The notes under the pieces are model-generated. The model did no database searches. It had not been told where the DNA came from and was given only the letters and a program-made list of their open reading frames with translations. A program made the translations under genes and the position numbers. From assembly GCF_002288925.2 (NCBI RefSeq), contig NW_022098069.1:82058380-82122379 (forward strand): 64,000 nt of DNA. The letters are read 5' to 3'. The stretch comes from Delphinapterus leucas (lineage: Eukaryota > Chordata > Mammalia > Artiodactyla > Monodontidae). This document shows, piece by piece, positions 46,544-57,950 of the stretch (position 1 is its first letter; the number at the start of each line of letters is the position of its first letter).

Positions 46544-47332
46544 AAAAAGAAAAATCAAAGATCCTAAGAGCATGAAAGGAAATAAGACCAAAGGCTGTTG
46601 TGGTTATAGATTATAAACAAGAAGGAGAAAGGCCTCTGAACTTGGCAATAGTCAAATGTGTTTTTCATGAACATTAAAAAATTTCTGTGATTGAATCAGC
46701 CATCCATTAAATTTTAAATTAAGAGAAGCCTTATAGAGAAGATAGACAACAATCTAGACAACTGAAACGGGGATTAAAAAGCCACTATATATTTGATTTT
46801 CATATAATTTCTTATAATTTCTTTATAAGATTAATGTAAATGCCTGTTAAAGTAGACTAGTCTATGTACATCAAATTTTACATAAAAAGTTTAACTTAGG
46901 TTAGGTATTCCTAACAAATCAAGCAAGTTGTCCAATATAAAATATACTATTGCTTTAATATACAAGCCCATCTAAATAGCTATTCCAAAAGAAAAGAAGA
47001 AAATTGCTTGCTTTTTAAAGGCATCCCAAGGTAGTAATAATAGTATTAGTTTCATTTGGGATTTATTTACATATTCACTACATGGATGATGCAAATAGGT
47101 CCATTTCCTCACTGCCATGTAAGGATTTGTACAAACCAAGAGTATTTTAGATTTTGAGGCATTTCAAATCACTGACCACCAACCCTAATTTTTAGGTTTT
47201 AAAGCTGAGGCCCACAGAAGAGAACGAACTTGCCTAAAATTATAAATAAAGTAATTCCCATGTATGTTTGTCTCACATAAAGAGAATTTGCTCTCACTCG
47301 GGGAAGACAATACAATACTATAATGCCAGTGC
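46544..47332. other. No gene seen; possible MIR trace at 47175-47250
   Basis: AT-rich unique DNA. 'ttttaaagctgaggcccacagaagagaacgaacttgcctaaaatta' resembles a complement-strand MIR core. Confidence 0.4.
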
Positions 47333-47776
47333 ACTGTTTTCCTAGGGCTGCCGTAACAAATGATCATAAACTGGGGGGCTTAAAATAACAGAAATGTATT
47401 TTCTCATGGTTCTGGAGCCAGAAGTCCAAAATCAAGGCATGTGCAGGGCTGCACTCCTTCTGGAGGCTCTAGGGGAACATGCATTTCTTGCATCTTCCAG
47501 CTTCTGGTAGCCATCAGCATCCCTTGGCTTGTGGCCCCTTCTCTCTCTATGCCCTCTTCACGTCACCTTCTCTGTGTGGGCCTAACTCCAAACCTCCTCA
47601 TTTAGAGCCTATCCAGATAATTCTGAATAAAGCCTCCGCTCAAAATGCTTAACTTAATCTCATCTTTTACCTTATAAGGTAATACTCACAGGCTCTGAAG
47701 GCTAGGTTGTAGACATATATTTTTTTGGGGAGGGGAGTGGGAGGTGAGGGACAGGGTACCACTTAGTCCACTACAG
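47333..47776 (-). repeat. ERVL-MaLR (MLT1-type) LTR
   Basis: The plus strand runs 'ttttcctagggctgccgtaacaaatgatcataaactgg ... ggttctggagccagaagtcc ... ccttggcttgtggcccctt ... accacttagtccactaca', the complement of an MLT1-type LTR. No internal region. Confidence 0.75.
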
Positions 47777-48155
47777 CCAGGGCGAGTTCATGAGTTTGTG
47801 GATGCCTCTAAAATAGAAATTCCATCTCTGAGGGGCTTCAGATGATAAAACCGTAAGAAATTATTGTCCTTTACCAATTGCTCTGCAACTCCCTTCTCTT
47901 GATTAATTGAAATGTCATTACAGACCTGCAGAATCCTATCATTAGCAAGCCATTTTTTATCTATATCTCTGGGTCCTACTTAACCTTGACATGTGGATTC
48001 TGGTTAAACATGACAGATTGGATACATCCAATGATCTCCATTCATTCCTTAAAGCCCACTAAGAAGCCAGTTAAGGAATACAACAGGTAAACACATACAA
48101 GGTGAAAGTTTATAGAAGAAGATAAAGAGCAGAAGAGATATATCAACCAAATTTT

Positions 48156-48373
48156 TTTGTTTTGTTTTGTTTTGTTTTGTTGCGGTACGCGGGCCTCTCA
48201 CTGTTGTGGCCTCTCCCGTTGCGGAGCACAGGCTCCGGACACGCAGGCTCAGCGGCCATGGCTCACGGGCCCAGCCGCTCCGCGGCATGTGGGATCTTCC
48301 CGGACCGGGGCACGAACCCGTGTCCCCTGCATCGGCAGGCGGACTCTCAACCACTGCGCCACCAGGGAAGCCC
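48156..48373 (-). mobile_element. CHR-type SINE with perfect target duplication
   Basis: The plus strand starts (TTTTG)n, the complement of a (CAAAA)n tail, then 'gcggtacgcgggcctctcac', and ends with the tRNA-head complement '...ccaccagggaagccc'. The 14-bp duplication atcaaccaaatttt is identical at 48142-48155 and 48374-48387, so insertion is recent. Open frames of 82-120 codons on both strands are repeat-derived. Confidence 0.97.
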
Positions 48374-48635
48374 ATCAACCAAATTTTGGAAGATGGAGAG
48401 CAGATGGGCAAGTGAAGACTAACTTAACAGAGCAAAGAAAGACAACATTAAGTTTGCAGAGGGAGAAGTCAGTAAGTCATGTATGGGTTCATACCTAGAA
48501 ACTCCAGAAAAGCTAAGGAACTGGAGGCATTAGTTACCCTCAAAAGCCAAGTGAGAGGTAAGGATTCAATAATGCCTTATCTGTAACACCGAAATCCAAA
48601 ATTTCTGACAACTAGATTTTAAAATACTCACTTGG

Positions 48636-48939
48636 GGGCTTCCCTGGTGGTGCCGTGGTTAAGAATCCACCTGCCAATGCAGGGGACATGGGTTTGAGCC
48701 CTGGTCCGGGAAGATCCCACATGCCGCGGAGCAACTAAGCCCCTATGCCACAACTACTGAGCTCGTGTGCCACAACTACTGAAGCCTGCATGCCTAGAGC
48801 CCGTGCTCTGCAACAAGAGAAGCCATCACAATGAGAAGCCCACGTGCTGCAATGAAGAGTAGCCCTGCCCACAGAAACTAGAGGAAGCCCGTGCACAGCA
48901 ACAAAAGACCCAATGTAGCCAAAATAAATAAATAAATAA
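48636..48939 (+). mobile_element. Older, longer CHR/Bov-tA-like SINE
   Basis: Plus-strand copy: 'ggcttccctggtggtgccgtggtta' head, 'gggtttgagccctggtccgg' box B region, 'ccacaactactga' repeats and an (AAAT)n tail. Target duplication taaaatactcacttgg (48620-48635) and taaaatacttacttgg (48940-48955), 15 of 16 matching. Confidence 0.95.
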
Positions 48940-49434
48940 TAAAATACTTACTTGGCAGCAAACCTTGACATTATCTGAACTGCTTTGCTATCAAAATTAT
49001 TTTTAAAATATATAAAACTAATAGTAGTCTTTATTTACCCCTCTTAGTATGTGAATATTCATGTTCCATTGCAGAAAATTCAATATATTTGATTAAAGAG
49101 CCTGTCTTAGGTCCCACTAGGTAATATATGGATTATGCACTATATTTGCTGAAATCTTTAAAAATATTGGGTGGGATTGCCCAGGAGATGGCACAGAGGG
49201 AGAAAAGTAAGAGAGGTAGTGGACTGGGGCTTCTCACTCTTTCTAAGAATTTTAAGTTTCATTTTTGGCCCCTCAAGCCAGGCTTTTCCTGGAGCTTTCT
49301 CTGTCTGAACCATAGTGCTTACTTCCAGGGTTCTGGCTGTGTTAGGTACAAGCCAGGGGATACCACAGGAGAAAAAAGGGAAAACTCAATGGTGGTTTGG
49401 AGAAAAATCACAGTGAATTTAGAAGTTACTAGGG

Positions 49435-51670
49435 TGAGCGTAATCAATAAAATCAGAAATGAAAGAGGAGACATGATAACTAATAACACAAACACTAAGG
49501 ATCATAAGAAGCTACTATGAACACTAACAAACCAGATTACCTAGAAGAAATGAATACATTCCTAGAAACATACAATCTACCAAGACTGAATCATGAAGAA
49601 ACAGAAAATCTGAACAAACCAATTACTAGTAAGGAGATTAAATCAGTAATCAAAATCTCCCAACAGAGAGAAGTCCAGGATCAGATGGCTTCATGATGAA
49701 TTCTACCAAACATTTAATGAAGAATTAATACCAATTTATCTTAAACTCTTCCAAAAAATAAAGAGGAGGGAATACTTCTAAACTCATTTTATGAGGCCAG
49801 CCATACCCTGATACCAAAACCAGATAAAGATCTTTAGCAGGCTAGTGTCCCTGATGAACAAAGATGCAAAACTCCTCAGCCAAATATTAGCAAACTGAAT
49901 TCAAGAGTACATTGAAAGGATCATACACCACGATCAAGTGGGATTTAGTCCTGGAATGTAAGGATGGCTCAACATCTACAGGTGTGATACAATGCGTTAA
50001 CCAAATGAAGGATAAAAATTATATGATTATATCAATAGATGGAGAAAAAACATTTGCCAAAATTTAACATCCTTTATGATAACCATCAATAAACTAGGTA
50101 TAGATGACATAACAAAGTGCATATATGACAAACTCACATTTATCATACTCAGTGGTGACAGGCTGAAGGATTTCCCACCAAGATCAGGAATAAGACAAAT
50201 GGGTCCCCACTCTCACCACTCCTTTTCAACATAGTAATTAAAAGTCCTAGCCAGAACAATTAGGCAGGAAGAAGTAACAAAAGTCATCGAAATCTGAAGG
50301 GAAGAAGTAAAATGGTCTCTGACTGCAGATGATATAATCTTATACATAGGAAACTAAAGGCTCCACAAAAAACTGTTAGAACTAATGAACAAATTCAGTA
50401 AAGTTGCAAGATACAAAAACAACATACAGAAATCAGTTGCATTTCTATATACTAACAACTAATTATCTGGAAAAGGAATCAAGAAAACAATTCCATTTAT
50501 AATGGCACCAAAATAATAATACTTAGGAATAAATTTAACAAAGGAGATGAAAGATCAGTATGCTGGAAATTTTAAGACGTTGATGAAAGAAATTAAAGAA
50601 GACACAAAGATGGAAAGATATCCTGTATTCATAGATCAGGAAAATTAATATTGTTAAAATGCCCATTCTACCCAAAGCCATCTATATATTCAATGTAAAT
50701 CCTATCAAAATCCCAATGGCATATTCCCAGATGTAGAAAAAACAATATTAAATTTCATAAGAAACCACAAAAGATCCGAAATAGTCAAAGAAATCCTAGG
50801 AAAGAAGGACAAAGCTGGAGGCATCACGCTTCCTGATTTAACACTTTATTATGAAGCTATAGTAATCAAAGTGTACGGTAATAGCATAAAAACAGACACA
50901 TAGACCAATGAAACAGAACTGAGAGCCCAGAAATAAACCCACACGTATATGATAAACAAATATTTGACAAGGGAGCCAAGAATACTCAATGAGGAAAGAT
51001 AGTCTTTTCAATAACTGGTTTTGGGAAAATTAGATATTCACACGCAAAAGAATGAAATTGGCCCCCATCTTACACCGCTCACAAAAATGAACTCAAAGTG
51101 GATTAGAAGTGGCGTACAGCCACTACAGAAAACAGTATGAAGTTTTTTCAGATTAAAACTGGATTTTATTTCTTTTGGACATATACCCAGCAATTATCCA
51201 GCAAATAACTTGATTTTAAAAATGGGCAAACGACCTGAATAGATATTTTTTCAAAGAAGACATACAAATAGCCAGTGGGTACATGAAAAGACGCTTAGCA
51301 TCATTAATCATCAGAGAATTGAAGATCAAACAACAATAAGATATCCCCTCACACTTTTGGACTGTCCATTATCAAAAACCTAAGAGCTAACAAGTGTTGG
51401 TGAGGATGAGGGGGAAAAGCACACCTGTGCCCTGTGGGTGGGAATGTAAACTGGTGCAGCCACTGTGGAAAACAGTATGGAGGTTCCTCAAGAAATTTAA
51501 AAGAGAACTACCATATGATCCAGCAATTCCACTTCTGGGTATATATCCAAAGGAAATAAAATCATTAGCTTGAAGAAATATTCTATGTTCATTGCAGCAT
51601 TATTCACAATAAGCAAGGTATATAAGTAACCTAAGTGCCCCTTGATAGATGAATGGCTCAAGAAAATGTG

Positions 51671-51718
<48 letters not shown>

Positions 51719-51885
51719 GAATATTATTCAGTCTTAAAAAGAAGGAAATCCTACCACTTGCATCAACATGGATAAACCTGGAGGGCATTATGCTAAGTAA
51801 AATAAGCCAGGCACAGAAAGACAAATACTACGTGGTATCACTTACATGTAGAATCTTCAAAAAATTGATTAGAAAATTATTAGGT
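49435..51885 (+). pseudogene. Degraded L1 ORF2 and 3' end (older L1M/L1MA type)
   Basis: About 2.4 kb recognisable from 'aataaaatcagaaatgaaagagg' (middle of ORF2) through the reverse transcriptase, with 'gatcaagtgggatttag', 'aggctgaaggatttccc' and a degraded FADD region near 50325, to the end of ORF2 near 51880. It has many stops and indels, including an internal rearrangement near 51105-51240 where 'acagccactacagaaaacagtatg' appears before an upstream ORF2 portion and again at 51459. No usable reading frame. Confidence 0.85.
51673..51715. repeat. (CA)n microsatellite inside L1
   Basis: About 21 uninterrupted CA units between 'aaaatgtgata' and 'gaggaatattattcag' in the L1 end, the same L1 position as at 28.05 kb. 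Confidence 0.97.
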
Positions 51886-53269
51886 TTCCTGGACTGCTTG
51901 TTCATATTGAAAGAGCCATAGGAAACTAAGCAAACAAAAACCAAGGCATTTATTACCTTCACTAAAAACAAAAAGTAGTATAAGAAAGGGAACAATAATT
52001 ATAGTAGTCCACATGGCTTTGCCATGCACAGTATTTATATAACATAAAATAAAAGCATCAAATATAAATTTGATATATGATTAATATATTATCAAATAGC
52101 AATTCCATATATGGTTAAAATATGTGCATGAGAAGAATGGGGGAAAGGAATTATGGGAGTGAATGTAGGGAATTATAATAGGTTGATATGAGAAAGATAC
52201 TATCTAAGTTTTAAAATCAAGAACTAGACAAATGCATTTGAAATTTAGAAATAAGGAGGTAGCTATTAGATGAAACAGGTAAAACAGGTGAAAGTTGTTA
52301 CCTCTGATACAGAGACCTGCGGTGGTTTGACTTGAGCAAGAGTCTGTTATTTTTCATTATAATTTTCTGACTTTTTAAAATATGGGTTAATTTGATATAA
52401 ATAAAAATCAAATTAATTTTTAATAGAGACTAGTGATAGTGTTAGCAAATAAATAAGATTAATATTATTGTAATTTCTTGCCTGTACAAGTTTAATATTT
52501 TCCCTCCTCTCCTTTTCTATCTAATCTGCATTTTTGCAGCCTAAATTGCATTTTTTTCTTTTTTTGCCAAATTAATTTTTCTACAGTCCAGCTCAAATCA
52601 TGTTCTCCTCAAAAACTTTAAGTGGCTAAACTCACTAATTTGGCATGCAAGTTCTCTACAACTCACTCCCCAACTATTTTCCTTCCATTTAATCAAGAGA
52701 TATTCATGGAACCACTGTTGTGTGTTTTGTTGGAAGCAATGAGGATACAATGATGGACAAGATAGACATAATTCCAGTCTTTGAGGCACTTACATTACAC
52801 AGACTTCCTGCTAACACTCTCTTTTGCTAGACCTTTGTTCTAATACTTTTGGATTTTCAGCCCTCTCCTTTCTCTTCCAGGGTGTATACTCAAACCTTGG
52901 TTCTCTTCAAGGCAGAAGGCAAACGCTACCCCCTACACAAGGTCCACTGTGACCTCACCCACCCCCAGTGAGAGTAAATTTTTTTCTTACTCAAACATCC
53001 TTTGAACTTCAGCCCCGTGGCTTGTATGTACTTACTGCTTTTCCCCAGGATTACAGCAACTCATAAACATGCCTTCCCAAGTAAAACCTGAATTCCTAGA
53101 GAACAGAGTCCTTATAGATTCATTTCTATATCCTTTACTGAACCCCTACACAAAGTAAGTAATAAGCAGTTATCTAGAGAATCCATTTGGATATTTCCAC
53201 CTACAAGCATTGAAGCACGATATTATACTGATACTTACTTCCTATTTTCTTTTCTGTCAAATAAACATT
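51886..53269. other. No gene seen; ancient repeat trace at 52685-52800
   Basis: AT-rich. 'gatattcatggaaccactgttgtgtg...gaagcaatgaggatacaatgatggacaagatagac...cttacatta' resembles the ancient element also seen at 2.8 and 29.7 kb. Open frames are short. Confidence 0.4.
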
Positions 53270-54030
53270 TTATTTTAGAATAGATTTAAATTCACAGAAA
53301 AATTACAAGGATAGTAGAGAGTTCCCATGTACCCCACACCACTCCTCTTATTATTAATATTAATAATATGGCACGTCAATACGGTACCTTTGTCACAATT
53401 ATTGGACTAATATTGGTACATTATTAACTAAAGTACATACGGTATTCAGATTTCCTTGGTTTTACTTAATGTCCTTTTTTCTGTTCCTGGATCCATCCAG
53501 GACATCACATTACACTTAGTTATCAAGCCCCCTTAGGCTCCTCTTGGCTGTGACAGTTTAGTTTCTCAGGCTCTATTAGTTTTCTATTGCTGCAATAAAA
53601 TATTACCACGAACTTAGCGGCTTAAAACAATATAAATTGATTCTTTTCCAGTTCTGTAGGTCATACATCCAATCCAGGTCTCACTGGCCTAAAATCAAGG
53701 TGTCAGGAGGGCTTGTTCCTTTCTGGAGGCTCTAGGGGACAGCCTTGTTTCCTTACCTGGTCCAGGTTCTACAAGCTGTCTACATTCTCACCAATGACCT
53801 CTGATAATTTTGAGGAGAACTGTTCCGGTATTTTACAGAATGTCCCTCAACTGGGATTTGTCTGATGTTTTTCTCATGATTAGACTGGGGTTATGGGTTT
53901 GGGGGAGGGTAAAGTAACACTCTTACCACATATCAAGTCCACACATATGCTATCAACCTGACTTGTCACTGCTGATGTGATCCTGGGTCAGCTGGCTGAG
54001 GTAGGATTTGTCAGATGCGGTGGACAGCTT
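53270..54030. repeat. Old L1M-like remnant interrupted by a MaLR fragment
   Basis: Left 53270-53570 has 'tagatttaaattcacagaaaaattacaagg' and 'gcctccttaggctcctcttggctgtgacag'-like motifs. Right 53790-54030 continues with 'ttttacagaatgtccctcaactgggatttgtctgatg' and 'ttctcatgattagactggggttatggg'. Together they fit one mammalian-wide element I associate with L1M; the family and strand are not certain. Confidence 0.45.
53571..53792 (-). repeat. MLT1-like LTR fragment
   Basis: 'tattagttttctattgctgcaataaaatattaccacgaacttagcgg ... ccagttctgtaggtc ... ggcctaaaatcaaggtgtcagg ... ctggaggctctagggga' is the complement of the 3' part of an MLT1-type LTR. Confidence 0.7.
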
Positions 54031-54062
54031 ACCCGGAGATACGTCTCGGTCCTATACCCTGG

Positions 54063-54519
54063 AGTGATTATCTTAGGTTGCATAACAAAGGAGAATTAAG
54101 GTTGCCCGATGGAAATAAGTTTTCTAAGCAGCAGACCTTAAGATAGGGAGGTTGTCCTGAATTACCTGGGTTGGCCCACTGTAAAAGGAAGAAGAGAGAG
54201 TCAGAGAAAGAGATGGAATGAAGGAAGCGGCTCAGGATGATATGATGTGAGAAGAACTGGACAGGCCTTTGCTGGCTTTGAAGACAGAGGAAGGGGTCAT
54301 AAGCCAAGAAATACGGGCAACCTCTGGAAGCCAGAAAAGGCAAGGAATCGGATTCTCCTCTCGAGCCTCCGGAGAGGAATGTAGCCCTGTTCCCATGCCC
54401 TACCGCACCTTGATTTTAACCCAGTGTTACACTTCTAACGCACAGACTGTGAGATAATCAAGTTTTATTGTTTAACACCGCTAAGTTTGTAGTACTTTGT
54501 TACAGCAGCAAAACTAGTA
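54063..54519 (+). repeat. ERVL-MaLR (MLT1-type) LTR, plus strand
   Basis: Plus-strand MLT1 order: 'gagggaggttgtcctgaattacctgggttgg'-like segment, then 'aactggacaggcctttgctgg', 'gagataatcaagttttattgtttaacaccgctaagtttgtagtactttgttacagcagc'. No internal genes. Confidence 0.78.
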
Positions 54520-55206
54520 CTGATTTTTCCCTGAAAAGTTATTCTTCCCTCCCCACCCAACAGCCTACTCTTTGAAAGGAAGGCACAATGCACAGTCCAT
54601 ACTTGAGGAGAGGGAATTACGCTCTATTTCCTTAAACATAAGGGAGCCGCATAAATTATTTGGAATTCTTCTACAGGAGAAATTTGTCTATTCTTCCCGT
54701 CTACTTATTTATTCAATCATTTATCTATGTCAGTATGAACTCACGGATATTTATTTGATATTTAGGATTATTAAATTTCCATCTTACATCTTCTTGGCCC
54801 AAAATGGGTCATATACCAAGCCCTGGACCAACTGCTAGCAAAAAGATCTCCATGACTGGTTCTAACTGATCATCATTCATTACTGGGGCTACACACAATA
54901 GCCATATACCCCCCTAACCCCCCCAAAATAGATGAATTCAAGGGAGAGGGTAGGACTGCATCATTTGCTGTCCAGTGGGCAACAAACACTCAGGCAACTA
55001 ACAGATAATCGTTTTCGGTTTTGCTTTGTTTTAATAAGAAATGAGTCCAAAAGACACTAGTGTTCTGAATCTATCAATTAGAGACATTGTATTGACTGAT
55101 TTATCATCACATTTGAAAATAAATTTCTTCTGGTCTTGACACATATAGGCAGCTGAAAACACAAAAGCATACTTTTCACACTGAAGCAAGTTTTTTTCTA
55201 AAGTTA
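54520..55206. other. No gene seen
   Basis: Unique sequence. The 88-codon plus frame (54572-54838) has no recognised motif. Confidence 0.45.
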
Positions 55207-56052
55207 CATCACTAATCATTAGAGAAATACAAATCAAAACTACAGTGCTGGAGAGGGTGTGGAGAAAAGGGAACCCTCTTGCACTATTGGTGGGAATATA
55301 AATTGATACAGCCACTATGGAGAACAGTATGGAGGTTCCTTAAAAAACTACAAATAGAACTACCATATGACCCAGCAATCCCACTACTGGGCATATACCC
55401 TGAGAAAACCATAATTCAGAAATAGTCATGTACCACAGTGTTCATTGCAGCACTATTTACAATAGCCAGGACATGGAAGCAACCTAAGTGTCCATCGACA
55501 GATGAGTGGATAAAGAAGATGTGGCACACATATGCAACGGAATATTACTCAGCCATAAAAAGGAACGAAATTGAGTTATTTGCAGTGAGGTGGATGGACC
55601 TAGAGTCTGTCATACAGAGTGAAGTAAGCCAGGAAGAGAAAAACAAATACCATATGCTAACACATATATATGGAATCTAAAAAAAAAAAAAAAAGGTTCT
55701 GAAGAGCCTAGGTGCAGGACAAGAATAAAGATGCAGACGTAGAGAATGGACTTGAGGACGTGGGGAGTGGGAAGGGTAAGCTGGGACGAAGGGAGAGAGT
55801 GGCATGGACTTATATATACACTACCAAATGTAAAATAGATAGCTAGTGGGAAGCAGCCACATAGCACAGGGAGATCAGCTCAGTGCTCTGTGACCACCTA
55901 GAGGGGTGGCATAGGGAGGGTGGGAGGGAGACACAAGAGGGAGCAGATACGGGGATATATGTATATGTACAGCTGATTCACTTTGTTACATAGCAGAAAC
56001 TAACATACCATTGTACAGCAATTATACTCCAATAAAGATGTTTAAAAAAAAA
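55207..56052 (+). mobile_element. 5'-truncated cetartiodactyl L1 3' end with internal deletion
   Basis: Starts 'catcactaatcattagagaaatac', jumps from 'caaatcaaaactac' to 'agtgctggagagggtgtgg' (about 65 bases missing relative to the copy at 39.25 kb), then carries the ORF2 C-terminus to a stop after 'ggaatctaa' and the full 3' UTR to poly(A). One in-frame stop (TAG in 'cagaaatagtc') separates ORF2 pieces. Closely related to the long L1. Confidence 0.9.
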
Positions 56053-56174
56053 GTTTTAAAAGATTTCAGGAGTTTGCTATACATATCCCAGTAAAGATTC
56101 CCAGAAAGCAAACTTACAAAATTACAGAAGATAAATTGCCTGTTGTTGTTTTTTTCATGTGTCATTGTAGCTAG

Positions 56175-56701
56175 ACTGTAGGCTCCAGTTATTCAATGAA
56201 ACACCATTCTAGGTGTTGCTATGAAGGAACCATGCAGATGTACTTGAAGTCCCTAATCAGATGAGTTCAAGTAAGGCAGATTGTCCTGGATAGGCTGGAT
56301 GGGCTTGACTGAATCAGTTGGAAGAATTTAAAAGCAGGGATGAAGTTTCACTAAAAGAGAAAAGACTCTGCCTGTGGACAACTACAACCCATGCCTGAAT
56401 GTTCAAGTCTCTGCCCATGATCTTCCCTTCCTGGTGAACTGCCTGATGGATTGTGGACTTGCTTAGACACCCCCTACAGTCAAGTAAGGCCATTCCTTGT
56501 AATAAATATCCCTGGCTCCCTTCCTGCCTCCCTCCCTCCCTCCCATATCCATCGTCCATCCGTCCGTCCATCCACCTATCTATCTACCTACCTGTCTGTC
56601 TACATTTCTATCTATCTACCTACCCACCCATCCACTCTTCCACCCATCCACCCATCTACCCTACTGATTCTGCTTCTCTGGCTGAACTCTGACTGAAACA
56701 C
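56175..56701 (+). repeat. LTR-like element (ERVL-like), plus strand
   Basis: 'attcaatgaaacaccattctaggtgttgctatgaagg', 'acaacccatgcctgaatgttcaag', 'cttcctggtgaactgcctg', 'ccttgtaataaatatccctgg' (polyadenylation signal) and the end 'ttctgcttctctggctgaactctgactgaaaca'. An embedded CCTCC/CCAT/CTAC tract enlarges it. Confidence 0.65.
56518..56655. repeat. Imperfect CCTC / CCAT / CTAC simple repeat
   Basis: Pyrimidine-rich tetranucleotide units with shifting composition inside the LTR, after its AATAAA signal. Ser/Pro/Thr/Tyr-rich peptides across it are artefacts. Confidence 0.9.
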
Positions 56702-57387
56702 TTAGAGACAAATCACTTCAGAGACGTTCATCTTCTGATCTTCTGATTAGTATTATAATATTCCTTCTTCACCCGAATATTTCTATTATGCTTTTTTCTT
56801 AAAATTGTATCAACTTTTATAGATAAAGAATTAAATGATTTCACTGTTATCCATTAAGCGTTCAATGCACTCAACATTAATCACGTTCTCTAGAAGGAAA
56901 TCTCTTCTGAGCTCGGCTAAATTAGAAGGGAAGGTCGGAGTTGGGGGGAAAAACTAGGGCAGAGTGCAGAAGGTGGGGATGTGCATTCACAAGATGAAAA
57001 ATAACACATTTTGACAGAATAAATACATCTAAAACATCTGCTGGTTTCGGGGTGTTTTGAGTACTCCACAGGCTTGCTGACACACTTCTAGAAGTATACG
57101 AGAAGCCAATGCCAGGTGATTGCAGCTCTTGCCTTTCAACAGGGACAAACAACAGTGCTTTTTATTTGCCTGAAAATTAAAACTCTTAATTCCTTAGTGG
57201 CGACGATACTCCAACTTTTCTTCTTCTCTCCATTACGATTGTTTGGTCTTTATTGCTTACTTGGAGAATAATGAACAAACCACAGAAATTATCTTTTCTC
57301 ATGAATACGTCTCAAGAAATCTCATCAGGCAACAATCTCATGCTCTTCGTATCTTACTGTCACCAAAGTAACACAAGGTTTGAAGAC
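56702..57387. other. No gene seen
   Basis: Unique sequence. A 76-codon minus frame (56922-57152) has no recognised motif. Confidence 0.45.
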
Positions 57388-57401
57388 AGAACTCCTAGGT
57401 T

Positions 57402-57443
57402 TAATCAACTGTACTCCAATATAAAATTAAAAGTTTAAAGAAA
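57402..57443 (+). mobile_element. 42-bp L1 3'-end micro-insertion
   Basis: The inserted piece is 'taatcaactgtactccaat' followed by 'ataaaattaaaagtttaaag' and AAA, the last bases of an artiodactyl L1 3' end plus its A-rich tail. It is flanked by a perfect 14-bp duplication agaactcctaggtt (57388-57401 and 57444-57457). Confidence 0.85.
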
Positions 57444-57479
57444 AGAACTCCTAGGTTGGAATCCAATCAAATCTTGTAG

Positions 57480-57950
57480 CTGAACACTACCTCCCTTCCC
57501 TCTTTATTTTCCACCATAATACCACCTTCTTACATTGACTGTCATGTATTTTTTGTTTTGTTTTGTTTTCTTTTTGCGGTACGCAGGCCTCTCACTGTTG
57601 TGGCCTCTCCCATTGCAGAGCACAGACTCCGGACGCGCAGGCCCAGCGGCCACGGCTCACGGGCCCAGCCGCTCCGCGGCATGCAGGATCCTCCCAGACC
57701 GGGGCACGAACCCGTGTCCCCTGCATCGGCAGGCGGACTCTCAACCACTGCGCCACCAGGGAAGCCCTGACTGTCACGTATTTATTCATCTTGTTTATTG
57801 TCTTTCTCTCCCATTAGAATCTAGGATTAAAACTCCAGGAGGGCTGGGATTTTGTCTATGGATTCACTGCTGAATTCTAGTAAGTACGGACAGCACAATG
57901 CCTGGCACATAGTCAGTGCTTACTAAATATCAACCAAACACATCTCATTG
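57480..57950 (+). repeat. L2 3' end, interrupted by a SINE
   Basis: Left 57480-57552 and right 57768-57950 join as an L2 tail: 'tttattgtctttctctcccattagaatctagg', 'ggagggctgggattttgtc', 'gcacaatgcctggcacatagtcagtgcttactaaatat'. The CHR SINE sits between. Confidence 0.7.
57553..57767 (-). mobile_element. CHR-type SINE within L2
   Basis: Minus-strand CHR SINE: T/G-rich start, 'gcggtacgcaggcctctcac', and head complement '...caccagggaagccc'. Target duplication tgactgtcatgtattt (57537-57552) and tgactgtcacgtattt (57768-57783), 15 of 16 matching. Open frames of 65-112 codons here are repeat-derived. Confidence 0.97.

Noticed and set aside
51673..51715. CRISPR-like or satellite array
   Set aside because: A plain CA dinucleotide tract; no repeat-spacer structure exists anywhere in the window.
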